DNA of 40,535 nucleotides. It comes from a virus. Made by a program: the position numbers and the translations under genes. The notes under the pieces are model-generated. The model saw only the letters and a program-made list of their open reading frames with translations, was not told the origin of the DNA and ran no database searches. Position 1 is the stretch's first letter; each line of letters begins with the position of its first letter. The DNA is taken from positions 1-40,535 of IMG/VR virus record IMGVR_UViG_3300045950_000084; one strand, written 5' to 3'. Below, piece by piece: positions 28,985 to 36,745 of this stretch.

Positions 28985-29241
28985 TTGGTCGTTTCCATCG
29001 TTTGACCCGCTAATTCTGCGGGTTGGTTCTCGGCAGGTGCATCTGCGACAGACGTAGCGGAGTGTTCTGCCGGCTTGATGATCTTTGCTTCGAGCTTGTC
29101 GGCGAGTCGTCCGAGCGCCTCGAGGATCTTCTTGCAGTCGCCTTCCGAGAAGCCCTTCTTCCGAACGCGCGCCTCCGAATAATCGCGAAGTGAATTCACG
29201 GTCAGGTTGAGAACCCACTGCATTGCCTCGCCCTTGGTCAT
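28981..29241 (-). CDS. Small helical protein
   Basis: 86 residues from MTKGEAMQWVLNLTVNSLRD at 29241, overlapping the upstream stop. Charged helices (KKILEALGRLADKLEAKI). No family. Confidence 0.65.
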   Translation of the reverse strand: MTKGEAMQWVLNLTVNSLRDYSEARVRKKGFSEGDCKKILEALGRLADKLEAKIIKPAEHSATSVADAPAENQPAELAGQTMETTK

Positions 29242-29534
29242 GCGGGCCTCCAGCACTTCTCGGACGGCCCGATTCCGCCCGCTGCGGTCATGTAGTCGCC
29301 ATGCGAGTGCCAGGTTTCGTAGATTCCGCGACCGTGGTCACGAACGCGCGCAAACGGGGTCTGCGCCATGTGGCGACAGTCAACCGCGTCGCCCGCGACA
29401 AACTTGGTCGCGCCGCAGTCGATCGAGTTGGCTGCCCGCGCGAGCGGGTATGAGTGCGCCGTCTTGAACGGGCGGAAGATGTATCCGCCCGTTCTTACGA
29501 ACAGCCCGTAACGATCCTTGTGAACCTTGGTCAT
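29238..29534 (-). CDS. Hypothetical protein
   Basis: 98 residues from MTKVHKDRYGLFVRTGGYIF at 29534, with an aromatic and His-rich middle (GIYETWHSHGDYM). No family recognised. Confidence 0.65.
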   Translation of the reverse strand: MTKVHKDRYGLFVRTGGYIFRPFKTAHSYPLARAANSIDCGATKFVAGDAVDCRHMAQTPFARVRDHGRGIYETWHSHGDYMTAAGGIGPSEKCWRPA

Positions 29535-29713
29535 GGCACCCATGCCCTCGGGGGGTTTGTGGAGACGCAGAATGGCGTCAGTTCCAAACGAACTGAATGA
29601 GGGACCTTGCGAACCCTTCCCGAAGGGCCCTTACAGGGATCGCCTGCCGGCGCCTTGCAGCGCGGGCACTGCACTGTTCGCACGGAGCCGGCATGAAATT
29701 CCTCGTCGGTCAT
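29531..29713 (-). CDS. Zinc-finger phage protein, CPxC type
   Basis: 60 residues, MTDEEFHAGSVRTVQCPRC. CPRCKAPAGDPCKGPSG matches a small zinc finger common in phage proteins of unknown function (CPxC-x-A-x-G-x-PC). It sits one base after the previous stop. Confidence 0.75.
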   Translation of the reverse strand: MTDEEFHAGSVRTVQCPRCKAPAGDPCKGPSGRVRKVPHSVRLELTPFCVSTNPPRAWVP

Positions 29714-29714
29714 T

Positions 29715-29951
29715 TCAGCCCCCGATCACCGTCACGAGCTCCGCAACCGTCTCGGGCATCACATCGACCTTCGCCTCCCACGCGCAGGCGTCTTCGGTCC
29801 ACCCCTCGTCCTGGGGAATCGCGGTTAGCTCCTCGGGGGTGCTGCCGTCGATGTCGTAGTCGATGATGAAGGCCCGCACGGGCTGGTCGGCGAATATCCC
29901 CTGAACGACGCCGCCCTCGATGCGAATCATGACGATGGGTTGTTTGTCCAT
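29715..29951 (-). CDS. Hypothetical small protein
   Basis: 78 residues, MDKQPIVMIRIEGGVVQGIF, beta-rich with an acidic centre (DYDIDGSTPEELTAIPQDEG). Resembles small phage recombination or anti-restriction proteins only in size. No family assigned. Confidence 0.65.
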   Translation of the reverse strand: MDKQPIVMIRIEGGVVQGIFADQPVRAFIIDYDIDGSTPEELTAIPQDEGWTEDACAWEAKVDVMPETVAELVTVIGG

Positions 29952-29954
29952 TGC

Positions 29955-30389
29955 TCAGTCCTCGTGCGGAAGCATCACGGTAATCACCGGCTCGCGATCG
30001 TCCCCGGGACCGCAGACAGCCTTCAACTTCACGGTCCACTTCGGGCTTTCGATGTTGTCGCCCCGGCAGAACTCTCGTTGAACGACCTGGAGCTGGTAGT
30101 CGACTTGCGGCCCTGTCGCAAACGGTGAACGAATTGCAACCCTGAGCATCCAGAGCACATCCCACAGGCGCCCCGCCTCGTCCTGGGGCATCCCGGTGAG
30201 CTTGGCGAGTTTGTCGTCCCATGCGACACACTTCTCCCACGCCTCGCGGGTCAACGCAACGGGCCACTTAATACCTGCCTCGCGAGCGACCTCAGATACA
30301 TCTACGAGCACCCCATCCTCGATGGCCTGGGCGCGCGTGTAGCTGTAGATCACTTCGCTAAACGGGTTGTCGGTTTGCTTGTCGGTCAT
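29955..30389 (-). CDS. DUF6573-type protein
   Basis: 144 residues. The N-terminal pattern ISYTRAQAIEDGVLVDVSEV is close to a conserved domain seen in mobile elements (Y-x-R-x-QA-x2-DGVLVDVSE-x-A), followed by KWPVALTREAW. Function of that domain is unknown. Start at 30389 with reasonable context. Confidence 0.75.
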   Translation of the reverse strand: MTDKQTDNPFSEVIYSYTRAQAIEDGVLVDVSEVAREAGIKWPVALTREAWEKCVAWDDKLAKLTGMPQDEAGRLWDVLWMLRVAIRSPFATGPQVDYQLQVVQREFCRGDNIESPKWTVKLKAVCGPGDDREPVITVMLPHED

Positions 30390-30409
30390 GGTTTCGACTA
30401 TAGCGGGCG

Positions 30410-31129
30410 TTACTCGGACCCGCTCTCGGAGAGCTCCCGATCGCTGTAGGACTCATGAATGCGGCGATCGAGAACCGGATCGGAAAACACAAGCTCGCCC
30501 ATTTCCCCTCGACGCATGAAGTTTTCCCGATGAAAATCGACCCCAGCGCCGACATTCGAGCCATGATGGGATCGGTAGTCCCACACGAACCTGGACAAAT
30601 CGAGCAGCGCCGCCCGAATTGGGGCAGGAATCAGGGGGTCTTCCTCCTGAGCGACCTCGCGCAAAATCGCGGTGACCACCTGCGGAGTGCGGTTGTCCAT
30701 ATTCAGGTAATCGACGCTTCCGAGAATTCTTTCTCCGCAGTTATGAAATGACTCAACGATGTGGTCTGCCAATTCGCTTTGGGGTGAACCCACCTCGGGA
30801 GCGTAAGGGTCAAGAAATATCCAATTGAGCCGCTCGAGCTCCATCAGGTAAACAGACTCTCTGCTCACCGGGTCGAGCTGGATCTCCCCTACGATGCCAT
30901 GATCGCGAATCAGCTTCGGGAAGTGCTTGCTTCGTTTCCAGGGCCGATGCTTTGTGCAAAGCGTGTAGCTCGCCTTGTCGATGGTGAACTTGAGCACGCT
31001 GTTGTCGTAGGCGAATACAGCAGAGAAGTGTCCCCTGCCGACGAGACGGCGAGCCCCACGCCCATGACACCGATACTCGGCAAGAATCGCCCTTACATCG
31101 GGCGCGAGCGTGTTGAAAAGCGAGGCCAT
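30410..31129 (-). CDS. Protein-kinase-fold phage protein
   Basis: 239 residues. Glycine-rich loop LVGRGHFSAVFAYDNSVLKF with a candidate Lys47, then LMELERLNW, and a catalytic-loop-like VDFHRENFM (D198, N203) followed by VFSDPVLD (D217). This is the D-x4-N / DP arrangement of kinase-fold proteins in phages and aminoglycoside kinases. It may phosphorylate host proteins or small molecules. Strong AAGGGGAGAG ribosome binding site. Confidence 0.7.
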   Translation of the reverse strand: MASLFNTLAPDVRAILAEYRCHGRGARRLVGRGHFSAVFAYDNSVLKFTIDKASYTLCTKHRPWKRSKHFPKLIRDHGIVGEIQLDPVSRESVYLMELERLNWIFLDPYAPEVGSPQSELADHIVESFHNCGERILGSVDYLNMDNRTPQVVTAILREVAQEEDPLIPAPIRAALLDLSRFVWDYRSHHGSNVGAGVDFHRENFMRRGEMGELVFSDPVLDRRIHESYSDRELSESGSE

Positions 31130-31187
31130 TCTCTCCCCTTGGTTCGTTGCGCGTTATCGTAGTCTGACTACGACAACATGGCGCGTC

Positions 31188-31586
31188 TTAGTCCCGCTGG
31201 TGCATTCCGGGCTGCTTGGGGCCCGCGTCAGGCCCCGGCGGGACAAGATCCTCTGCCCGGACAACGTGCGCGACGTTCAGATAGCCGAAGAGCCCATAAA
31301 GGAACGTCTTCGCGATGCGAAGCACGCAGTTCACCGTGACCGTGAATATCGTCCGAAGCAGCGACCCCAGAATCACGAAGATACCCTCGAGCGCCTGCAC
31401 GAGCGCGTCGAGGATCGGCACAATGAACTGGAACACGATCATGTAGGGAAGCAAACACAGCAACCCGACCGTGCCCAGCCACAGACTGTGGAGGTAGTTG
31501 TCGTTGGCGATCGAAAACAGGTTGTGCGGGCTCGGAAGCCAGATGCGCGGGGGTCGTCGATCTTTCACCTTGGGTTCCTTCACCAT
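31188..31586 (-). CDS. Multi-pass membrane protein
   Basis: 132 residues from the ATG at 31586 (a GTG at 31583 is an alternative). Two to three hydrophobic segments (SLWLGTVGLLCLLPYMIVF, then GIFVILGSLLRTIFTVTVNC) flanked by charged ends. Function unknown. Confidence 0.7.
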   Translation of the reverse strand: MVKEPKVKDRRPPRIWLPSPHNLFSIANDNYLHSLWLGTVGLLCLLPYMIVFQFIVPILDALVQALEGIFVILGSLLRTIFTVTVNCVLRIAKTFLYGLFGYLNVAHVVRAEDLVPPGPDAGPKQPGMHQRD

Positions 31587-32083
31587 GTTTGCCAATCCGT
31601 TGTGAGTCGTTCTTCCTGGATGGCCTTTTCTCTAGCGGCCAGCTTCTCTGCCTGGTTGTCCGGCATTGCGTCGGGGCAAAAGTTGGCAACAAAACTTGGG
31701 TAGTAGTCATCACTGTTGTTTGTGCCAACCTCAAGCACTACCTTGCCTGTAAGTTGATCTTTGAAAGCGATGGTGCCGTTGTGGCCATCTTGAATCTCCC
31801 CGACTACGCGACATGGCGGGAATGTGTTCTTCACCAACGCGGGATCGAATTCGTAAAGACCCTCCATCGCACTTCGATACCCGTCATTCGGGTCCTCGAT
31901 CGCCATGTAACCCTTGCCATCAAGAACAAACGAGATTGCGCTCGCGTCTTCGCAACCCTCAATGCCACAGTGATCTACATAATCGACACCTGTTAGCACG
32001 TGCTCCCCGGTTAGCCTGTCAAACGTGACTGCTCGGGTGGGTCTTGACTTCAAAGGCGCCCGAATTTTCTTTACCCCCGCCAT
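31580..32083 (-). CDS. Hypothetical protein
   Basis: 167 residues, MAGVKKIRAPLKSRPTRAVT. A domain of mixed strands and helices with a HCGIEGCEDASA segment (two Cys and a His). No family. Its stop overlaps the start of the membrane protein gene. Confidence 0.75.
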   Translation of the reverse strand: MAGVKKIRAPLKSRPTRAVTFDRLTGEHVLTGVDYVDHCGIEGCEDASAISFVLDGKGYMAIEDPNDGYRSAMEGLYEFDPALVKNTFPPCRVVGEIQDGHNGTIAFKDQLTGKVVLEVGTNNSDDYYPSFVANFCPDAMPDNQAEKLAAREKAIQEERLTTDWQTW

Positions 32084-32086
32084 TGT

Positions 32087-32653
32087 CTACGCCCCCGCCT
32101 TCATGGTTTCGGGCGTCGGAAAGAACCCCCACCGACGCGCTGCAAAGAACGCCTTCATCATCACATCTACGTCGTAGTCGGCGGCATGTGCCTTGGTCGG
32201 GTCATACTCGACCCCTGTTGCAAAACAGAGCTCGGCGAGATTCGGGAGCTTGCCGAAGGGGGTTGCCCATCGAGCATCCTCGCAGGTGTCGATCAGCGTC
32301 GGTTGAGGTGCAGTCTGACCGATCCTGGTGAGTTCGGCCCGAATGAAGGGCAGATCGAACGAGCGGCCGTTATGGGCGACCACGAGGTTGATCGTTGACA
32401 GAATCCTCGAGAGCTTCGGGGCGATAGCCTCCAGGGTAGGCTCTTTCGAGAGCTCCTCGAACGTAATTCCGTGAACCGCTTGGGCCTTCGGGTCGATGCT
32501 GCGTTGAGGGTTGACCCTCTGCACCCATTCGGCAAGCAGGGCCTCGCTCGTAAGATCGTAGAGCTTCACCGCCACTTCGATGATGCGGTGCCCCTTCTCT
32601 TGTTCGAGGCCCGTTGTCTCGATGTCCAGACCCGCTACAACAATACGGCTCAC
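32087..32653 (-). CDS. DEDDh 3'-5' exonuclease, DnaQ-like
   Basis: 188 residues from a GTG at 32653 (GTGA overlap). Exo I GLDIETTG (D10, E12), Exo II VVAHNGRSFDLPF, Exo III HAADYDVDVM: the DEDDh set of proofreading and RNA-trimming exonucleases. Could be a polymerase proofreader, a DnaQ-type repair nuclease or RNase T-like. Confidence 0.85.
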   Translation of the reverse strand: MSRIVVAGLDIETTGLEQEKGHRIIEVAVKLYDLTSEALLAEWVQRVNPQRSIDPKAQAVHGITFEELSKEPTLEAIAPKLSRILSTINLVVAHNGRSFDLPFIRAELTRIGQTAPQPTLIDTCEDARWATPFGKLPNLAELCFATGVEYDPTKAHAADYDVDVMMKAFFAARRWGFFPTPETMKAGA

Positions 32654-32820
32654 CGGGTCTGCACTCCTTTGCAGTTCTCGACAGGGGCGGGGCCGTCGCC
32701 TTTCTTGGGGGCAATCACCGCGACGATGCTGACGATGATTGCGAGAACGATCATGATCTCGATCAGGGATGAGAAGAACTCGACGAACACTTCTCCGAAC
32801 GCCTGCAACCACACTTTCAT
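32650..32820 (-). CDS. Small membrane protein
   Basis: 56 residues from ATG 32820 behind a strong TAGGAGG: MKVWLQAFGEVFVEFFSS, then a hydrophobic helix (IEIMIVLAIIVSIVAVIA) and a short polar end. Overlaps the exonuclease start as GTGA. Function unknown; a single-pass anchor. Confidence 0.75.
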   Translation of the reverse strand: MKVWLQAFGEVFVEFFSSLIEIMIVLAIIVSIVAVIAPKKGDGPAPVENCKGVQTR

Positions 32821-32864
32821 AGCTGACCTCCTATTGGGTTTCCGAAAGGGCCCTTAGACCCCTT

Positions 32865-32892
32865 GGGAAACCCCGCTCGATCATGAGCGGGG
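32865..32892 (-). terminator. Terminator-like hairpin with alternative fold
   Basis: CCCCGCTC, loop ATGATC, GAGCGGGG, then TTTCCC, between the SPFH gene and the next gene. A second, mutually exclusive pairing GGAAACCC/GGGTTTCC (32866-32873 with 32836-32843) uses part of the same arm, so an attenuator-like switch is possible. Confidence 0.5.
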
Positions 32893-32936
32893 GTAAAGCA
32901 TCGCAACAAGCTTTTGGCTTGTCGCGACCGAAAGAC

Positions 32937-33758
32937 CTACTTCACCTGAAGTAGCGGCAGCGCATTGCCGGCGCCGACCAGAATCGTGCAGCCCGAACCC
33001 TTCTCGGCGCACTTCATAAGCGCCTGGTTGTATTCGTGCTGAAGATAGGCCGGCGTCAGGGTGCGATTCAGCATTTCGTTCGCCGCCGCCTTGCCCTTGG
33101 CGGCTTCGATCGCGACCTGTGCCTCCTTCTTCGTGACTTCGACCTGCTTGGTCATCGCCTCGAGCTCCTTGTCGCGCTGAACCGCGGTCCTGATCGACTG
33201 CTCGATCGACGGATCGGTAGTGAGGGCACGAATCACGATTCGAGTAATCTTGAACGTGCCCTTCACCTTGGGGTCCTCGTCCAACTCGGCTTGCAGGGCT
33301 TTCATGACCCCCTGCTCGATTGCCGATCGGTTCGTGTGCATGGTCAGCGAGTCGAACTTGGAGACCTGATCGTAGAAGGCGCCGCGAGCGAGGTTGTGAA
33401 TGAGAACCGACCCGGGGTAGCCGACGCCATCGAAGCCCGATTGACCCTTCTTCTCGATGAGGAAATCGGCGACCCGATCACCGTTGGTCGTGTAGTAGAC
33501 GGTCGCATCGAGGTCCTTGAGAAACAGGTTGTCGTGCGCCTTCGGGGTCATGTCGTTGATGTTGATCGCGACCTCCTTGGTTGTGAATTCGTCCATCGAC
33601 GCGAAGAGGTAGAAGTAGAAGCCGGGTTTCTCCTCCTCGAGCGAGACCTGGCCCCACCGGGTCTTGACCCCGACGTTGCCCGTTTCGATGGTGCCGGCGG
33701 TGCAGCCACCCAGAACGATTCCGATTGCAGCGAGACCGATTGCCAACAGCTTTTTCAT
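32937..33758 (-). CDS. SPFH/Band 7 lipoprotein, prohibitin-like
   Basis: 273 residues with a strong AAAGGAG. Signal peptide with lipobox GIVLGGC (Cys 19), so it is probably anchored in the membrane. The body is prohibitin/Band 7-like: GNVGVKTRWGQV near 28-39, KPGFYFYLF, later helical coiled coil (EAQVAIEAAKGKAAANEML). Phage SPFH proteins have been linked to membrane microdomains or anti-phage exclusion; here its role is inference. Confidence 0.8.
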   Translation of the reverse strand: MKKLLAIGLAAIGIVLGGCTAGTIETGNVGVKTRWGQVSLEEEKPGFYFYLFASMDEFTTKEVAININDMTPKAHDNLFLKDLDATVYYTTNGDRVADFLIEKKGQSGFDGVGYPGSVLIHNLARGAFYDQVSKFDSLTMHTNRSAIEQGVMKALQAELDEDPKVKGTFKITRIVIRALTTDPSIEQSIRTAVQRDKELEAMTKQVEVTKKEAQVAIEAAKGKAAANEMLNRTLTPAYLQHEYNQALMKCAEKGSGCTILVGAGNALPLLQVK

Positions 33759-33786
33759 GCGTGCTCCTTTACTTGGTTGGAGGGGG

Positions 33787-33978
33787 TTAAACGATTACCG
33801 CCATGACCACGAACGTCACGAGCAGCGCCACCGCCACCCGCAGTGACCAGCGGGTGAGAAATCGGAGAAGCACGCCGAGACGACCCTCGCGCTTCGCCTC
33901 TTCGATCTGGAACTGCGCGATCATGGTGGTCGTGAACACGAATCCAGCGATGCAGAACGCGATGATGATGAAGCGCAT
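33787..33978 (-). CDS. Small membrane protein
   Basis: 63 residues from ATG 33978, sharing one base with the upstream stop (TGATG). Two hydrophobic segments (FIIIAFCIAGFVFTTTMI and LRVAVALLVTFVVMAVIV) around a charged loop. Possibly a partner of the SPFH protein next to it. Confidence 0.7.
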   Translation of the reverse strand: MRFIIIAFCIAGFVFTTTMIAQFQIEEAKREGRLGVLLRFLTRWSLRVAVALLVTFVVMAVIV

Positions 33979-34586
33979 CAGAGGGCCTCCAGGTCTTTTT
34001 TGGTGACGAAGCCGACTTTGCCGACTTGTGCTGCGTGCTCCATATCGGCTTCCGCCTGGAGCTCGGCTGCGATCTCGGGATCGGGCTGCGGTGCTGGGGG
34101 TTTTGATGCACCCCTCACGGCAGCAGCGGGGACCAAGTGAGTCTGCCCCATCGTCTTCGCGAGCAGCACCAGCATTTCGACGGTCAGGAGTTCCCCGGTC
34201 CACACCGGACGACCCTTGCCCCGATGCATCATCAGAAGCCCCTCGACGCGGGACAGGTCGGCGCCCCTCACCTTGAGGAAAGCCCGCACAAGCTCCTCAC
34301 GGGCCTCCAGGTGCGCTTGCTTGGTGTTGAAGATCCAGTGCCGCCTGTAGAGGACCATCGAGAGCTTGTCGTCGAGCTGGCCCACCACTTCAAGCACCTT
34401 GTCGGGATGCTCGGGATGCTGCCACATGAAGAACTTGCCGGCGACCGGATCACTAACGTATGCCGCTTCGTGACTGAGGCGAGATAGATTCGAGAACGCC
34501 CCCGCGATGAACGCGGTCAGGTCGGGGTCCTGAATCTCCTCGAGCGTCCGATACTTCGTGAGGATGTCGGTCGGGATGATGTTCAT
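33978..34586 (-). CDS. Hypothetical protein
   Basis: 202 residues from MNIIPTDILTKYRTLEEIQD at 34586 (ATGA overlap). Two short domains: a mixed N-terminal one with HPEHPDKVLEVVG, then a helical one (REELVRAFLKVRGADLS). No recognised family. Confidence 0.75.
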   Translation of the reverse strand: MNIIPTDILTKYRTLEEIQDPDLTAFIAGAFSNLSRLSHEAAYVSDPVAGKFFMWQHPEHPDKVLEVVGQLDDKLSMVLYRRHWIFNTKQAHLEAREELVRAFLKVRGADLSRVEGLLMMHRGKGRPVWTGELLTVEMLVLLAKTMGQTHLVPAAAVRGASKPPAPQPDPEIAAELQAEADMEHAAQVGKVGFVTKKDLEAL

Positions 34587-34864
34587 TCTCCCAGACTCCT
34601 CGCGATGGCAGCGGCGAAGCAGAGGGCGACCACCCGAACGTCGCTGTTGAAAGAGGTAGGCTCCCCAAACCAAAAAATGCCGGGGTTTCGCGGCCTGATA
34701 TACTCTTTGAACAGATAGAAGGCACGATCTTTCGCGTTTCGGTATTTCCGAAACCCGCACGCCAAGTTAATGGCGCTGCAACACACCGTATTTCGCGACC
34801 TTTCGATTCGACGCGCCGCTTCCTCGAAAATGTCGCTTGGTTTCACTAACCTTTTGATCTTCAT
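34583..34864 (-). CDS. Member of a three-copy small protein family (copy C)
   Basis: 93 residues starting MKIKRLVKPSDIFEEAARRI at 34864 behind AGGAG. It shares with the genes at 18085 and 17729 the VKPSDIFEEAA-type helix, a CCSAI patch, FWFGEPTSF and a C-terminal LCFAAAIARS helix. Function unknown; helical. Confidence 0.7.
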   Translation of the reverse strand: MKIKRLVKPSDIFEEAARRIERSRNTVCCSAINLACGFRKYRNAKDRAFYLFKEYIRPRNPGIFWFGEPTSFNSDVRVVALCFAAAIARSLGE

Positions 34865-34879
34865 TCGCTCACTCCTGAC

Positions 34880-36133
34880 TTAGTTGAATTCGGTGACCTC
34901 ACCCTTCCGAAGCAGATAGGCTTCGGAAACGCTCTTCGCGATCTTGCGACCATGCCGTGGGTGCTGCGCTTCGACCCCGCCCTCCAAAAGCAGGGTGCGA
35001 ATAACGACGCCTTCCCGAATATGGGAATTCGCCCCCGACACCGTTTCGAGGCCGTTGGTGTGCGTCTCGAGCGCCGCCCTACTAAACGGCCCTCTGTAGA
35101 GAATAGGGACATGGGGAACGTCGAGTCTTCGGGCGAGCGCCGGAATCGAGTCCGCATAGCCCCACTTTTCGTTCCCGCGTGTTCCGAGCACTTCCTCGAA
35201 GAGTCGAAACTGTAGATCGCCCGCCCCGTAGGTAAGGTCCTGAACACCCTTGCCGCCCGGCATGACCCCGAACACTTCGCCCAGGATAAAGTAGGGCTGG
35301 TCGAACTCGTCCGCGACCCAAGCGAATTCGCACATCTTGTCCAGAAGCCCGTATTTCTTCGCCGCCTGAACGTAAAGGTTAGTGTCGTCGCTCGCGTCGA
35401 GGATGTATCCCTGCTTCGCCAGCCCCTTCGAGGAGAGCACGATTCGCCCCTTGTAATACTTCTCTTTGGCAAGGCGCTCGGGAACGACCCCGACCATCAT
35501 GAAGGTTCCGTGAATCTTCTCGGTCATGACGACCGGCTCGCCCTCGTCGAAGAGGTCGGGCATCTTCTTAATGTTGTCGAGGTCGTAATGAATCGTCGCC
35601 TCGAGATCCGCCCCGGCGATGCGACCAGCCATGTGCGAAGGAATGGGCGGTTCGTATTTGACGATGCCGAGAATCTCTGCGACGTTCTGCCCTTCGGTCA
35701 CGTCCACGAAGTCGTAAACGTCGGGGCCGAGCTCGGGATGAACGTCCGCGATGCCAACAGCGTGCGTCGTCTCGATGGAAAAGGTCTTGACGCTCTGCCC
35801 GTAAGCGCCCGAGAGAACGCCCTTATCGAGCGATACCACGGGCCACAGAAGGCCCTGCGACAGCACCCCGCGCAGCTTGATTGCCTTGACCCGGTTTCCC
35901 GCGGCGCCCGAAAGCTTGCCCTTCTCCTTTACGTCGTCCCACATGCCCATCACTTCGAGCATGGCCCGCGGAACGACCGCGGACTCGGGGATGTAAACCG
36001 CGAGGTCACCATCCTTGAACTGCCCCTTTTGGACGATCGACTTGAAATCCCCGACGCAGGCGATCTCGATACGATCGGCGTTGGGATGGGGTTCGATGCG
36101 AACCCGTTCGACGGTGCAGGCGAAGTTGCTCAT
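34880..36133 (-). CDS. RNA ligase, Rnl5/DraRnl-like
   Basis: 417 residues. An N-terminal OB-like domain (RVRIEPHPNADRIEI) is followed by a nucleotidyltransferase with motif I TEKIHGT (K206), motif IIIa-like FILGEVFG, IV EGVVIRT and V KIAKSVSEAYL. An OB domain placed before the adenylation domain is the arrangement of the Deinococcus-type RNA ligase. It would seal RNA nicks using ATP. RtcB is two genes upstream in the same direction. Confidence 0.85.
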   Translation of the reverse strand: MSNFACTVERVRIEPHPNADRIEIACVGDFKSIVQKGQFKDGDLAVYIPESAVVPRAMLEVMGMWDDVKEKGKLSGAAGNRVKAIKLRGVLSQGLLWPVVSLDKGVLSGAYGQSVKTFSIETTHAVGIADVHPELGPDVYDFVDVTEGQNVAEILGIVKYEPPIPSHMAGRIAGADLEATIHYDLDNIKKMPDLFDEGEPVVMTEKIHGTFMMVGVVPERLAKEKYYKGRIVLSSKGLAKQGYILDASDDTNLYVQAAKKYGLLDKMCEFAWVADEFDQPYFILGEVFGVMPGGKGVQDLTYGAGDLQFRLFEEVLGTRGNEKWGYADSIPALARRLDVPHVPILYRGPFSRAALETHTNGLETVSGANSHIREGVVIRTLLLEGGVEAQHPRHGRKIAKSVSEAYLLRKGEVTEFN

Positions 36134-36142
36134 GTGGTGGCC

Positions 36143-36652
36143 CTAGTGAGTTGCCTTCGACAGTGCCGTAAGGGGCACCATCATCTGTGACATAAAACCG
36201 CCCTTGGTTCGCACCATGAGCGCGTAAAGAAGAAAGTCCTCGGTGCTGATGTTCCAGACCCCCGCGAGACGGTAACCCGAGGCGTAGACGAAGAACCTGA
36301 TGTTCTTGATCCTCGGGTCGTTCATGACCCGGTTGTAGGGCTCCTGGTCGAGCCCGACAGCGGGGCAAGCAAACATGCTCGAGGGCGGATTGAAGAAGAT
36401 GTGACCCTGGCTCTCGGGAAGGGCGTTCGCGGGCTTTTTGCAGTGCAGGGCGCACAGAAGAACGTCCTGCCCGCTTCGCGCCCAGATTTCCGAAAGCCAC
36501 GATGGAAGCTCGACCCGACGGGCAAGAACATCGCCCCGCGCCGAAAGTTCGTAAATCCCGCCCTTACGGGCGGTGCCGATTGTGATCGCGAGGTCGCGCC
36601 CCCCGTTCAACATTTGCGGTTTCGCCCCGCCCCGGTTCAGTGCCAAGGTCAT
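36143..36652 (-). CDS. Hypothetical protein
   Basis: 169 residues from MTLALNRGGAKPQMLNGGRD at 36652. Alpha/beta with GHIFFNPPSSMFACPAVG and YASGYRLAGVWNIS. The ribosome binding site is weak, but TATAAT lies 35 bases upstream. No family recognised. Confidence 0.75.
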   Translation of the reverse strand: MTLALNRGGAKPQMLNGGRDLAITIGTARKGGIYELSARGDVLARRVELPSWLSEIWARSGQDVLLCALHCKKPANALPESQGHIFFNPPSSMFACPAVGLDQEPYNRVMNDPRIKNIRFFVYASGYRLAGVWNISTEDFLLYALMVRTKGGFMSQMMVPLTALSKATH

Positions 36653-36667
36653 GTCGCAGTCGTTCTT

Positions 36668-36681
36668 GGTCAGTGGTGACT
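36668..36681. promoter_or_regulatory. Operator-like palindrome at transcription start
   Basis: GGTCAGTGGTGACT (one mismatch), just downstream of a TATAAT at 36687-36692 on the minus strand, so a bound protein would block initiation. It is flanked by two copies of CCAAGAACG. Confidence 0.55.
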
Positions 36682-36686
36682 TAGCT

Positions 36687-36692
36687 ATTATA
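36687..36692 (-). promoter_or_regulatory. Promoter -10 TATAAT
   Basis: Perfect TATAAT on the minus strand; 17 bases upstream the -35 region reads TGCCCA, a weak match. Drives the gene starting at 36652; overlapped downstream by the operator-like palindrome. Confidence 0.5.
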
Positions 36693-36745
36693 GCGACCGT
36701 TCTTGGCGATGGGCAGGCGAAGCACAATCTCACGACGCGCGGGGG

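Noticed and set aside
34868-34881. GCTCACTCCTGACT, another near-match
   Set aside because: It overlaps the ribosome binding site AGGAG of the next gene and no promoter is near; probably chance.
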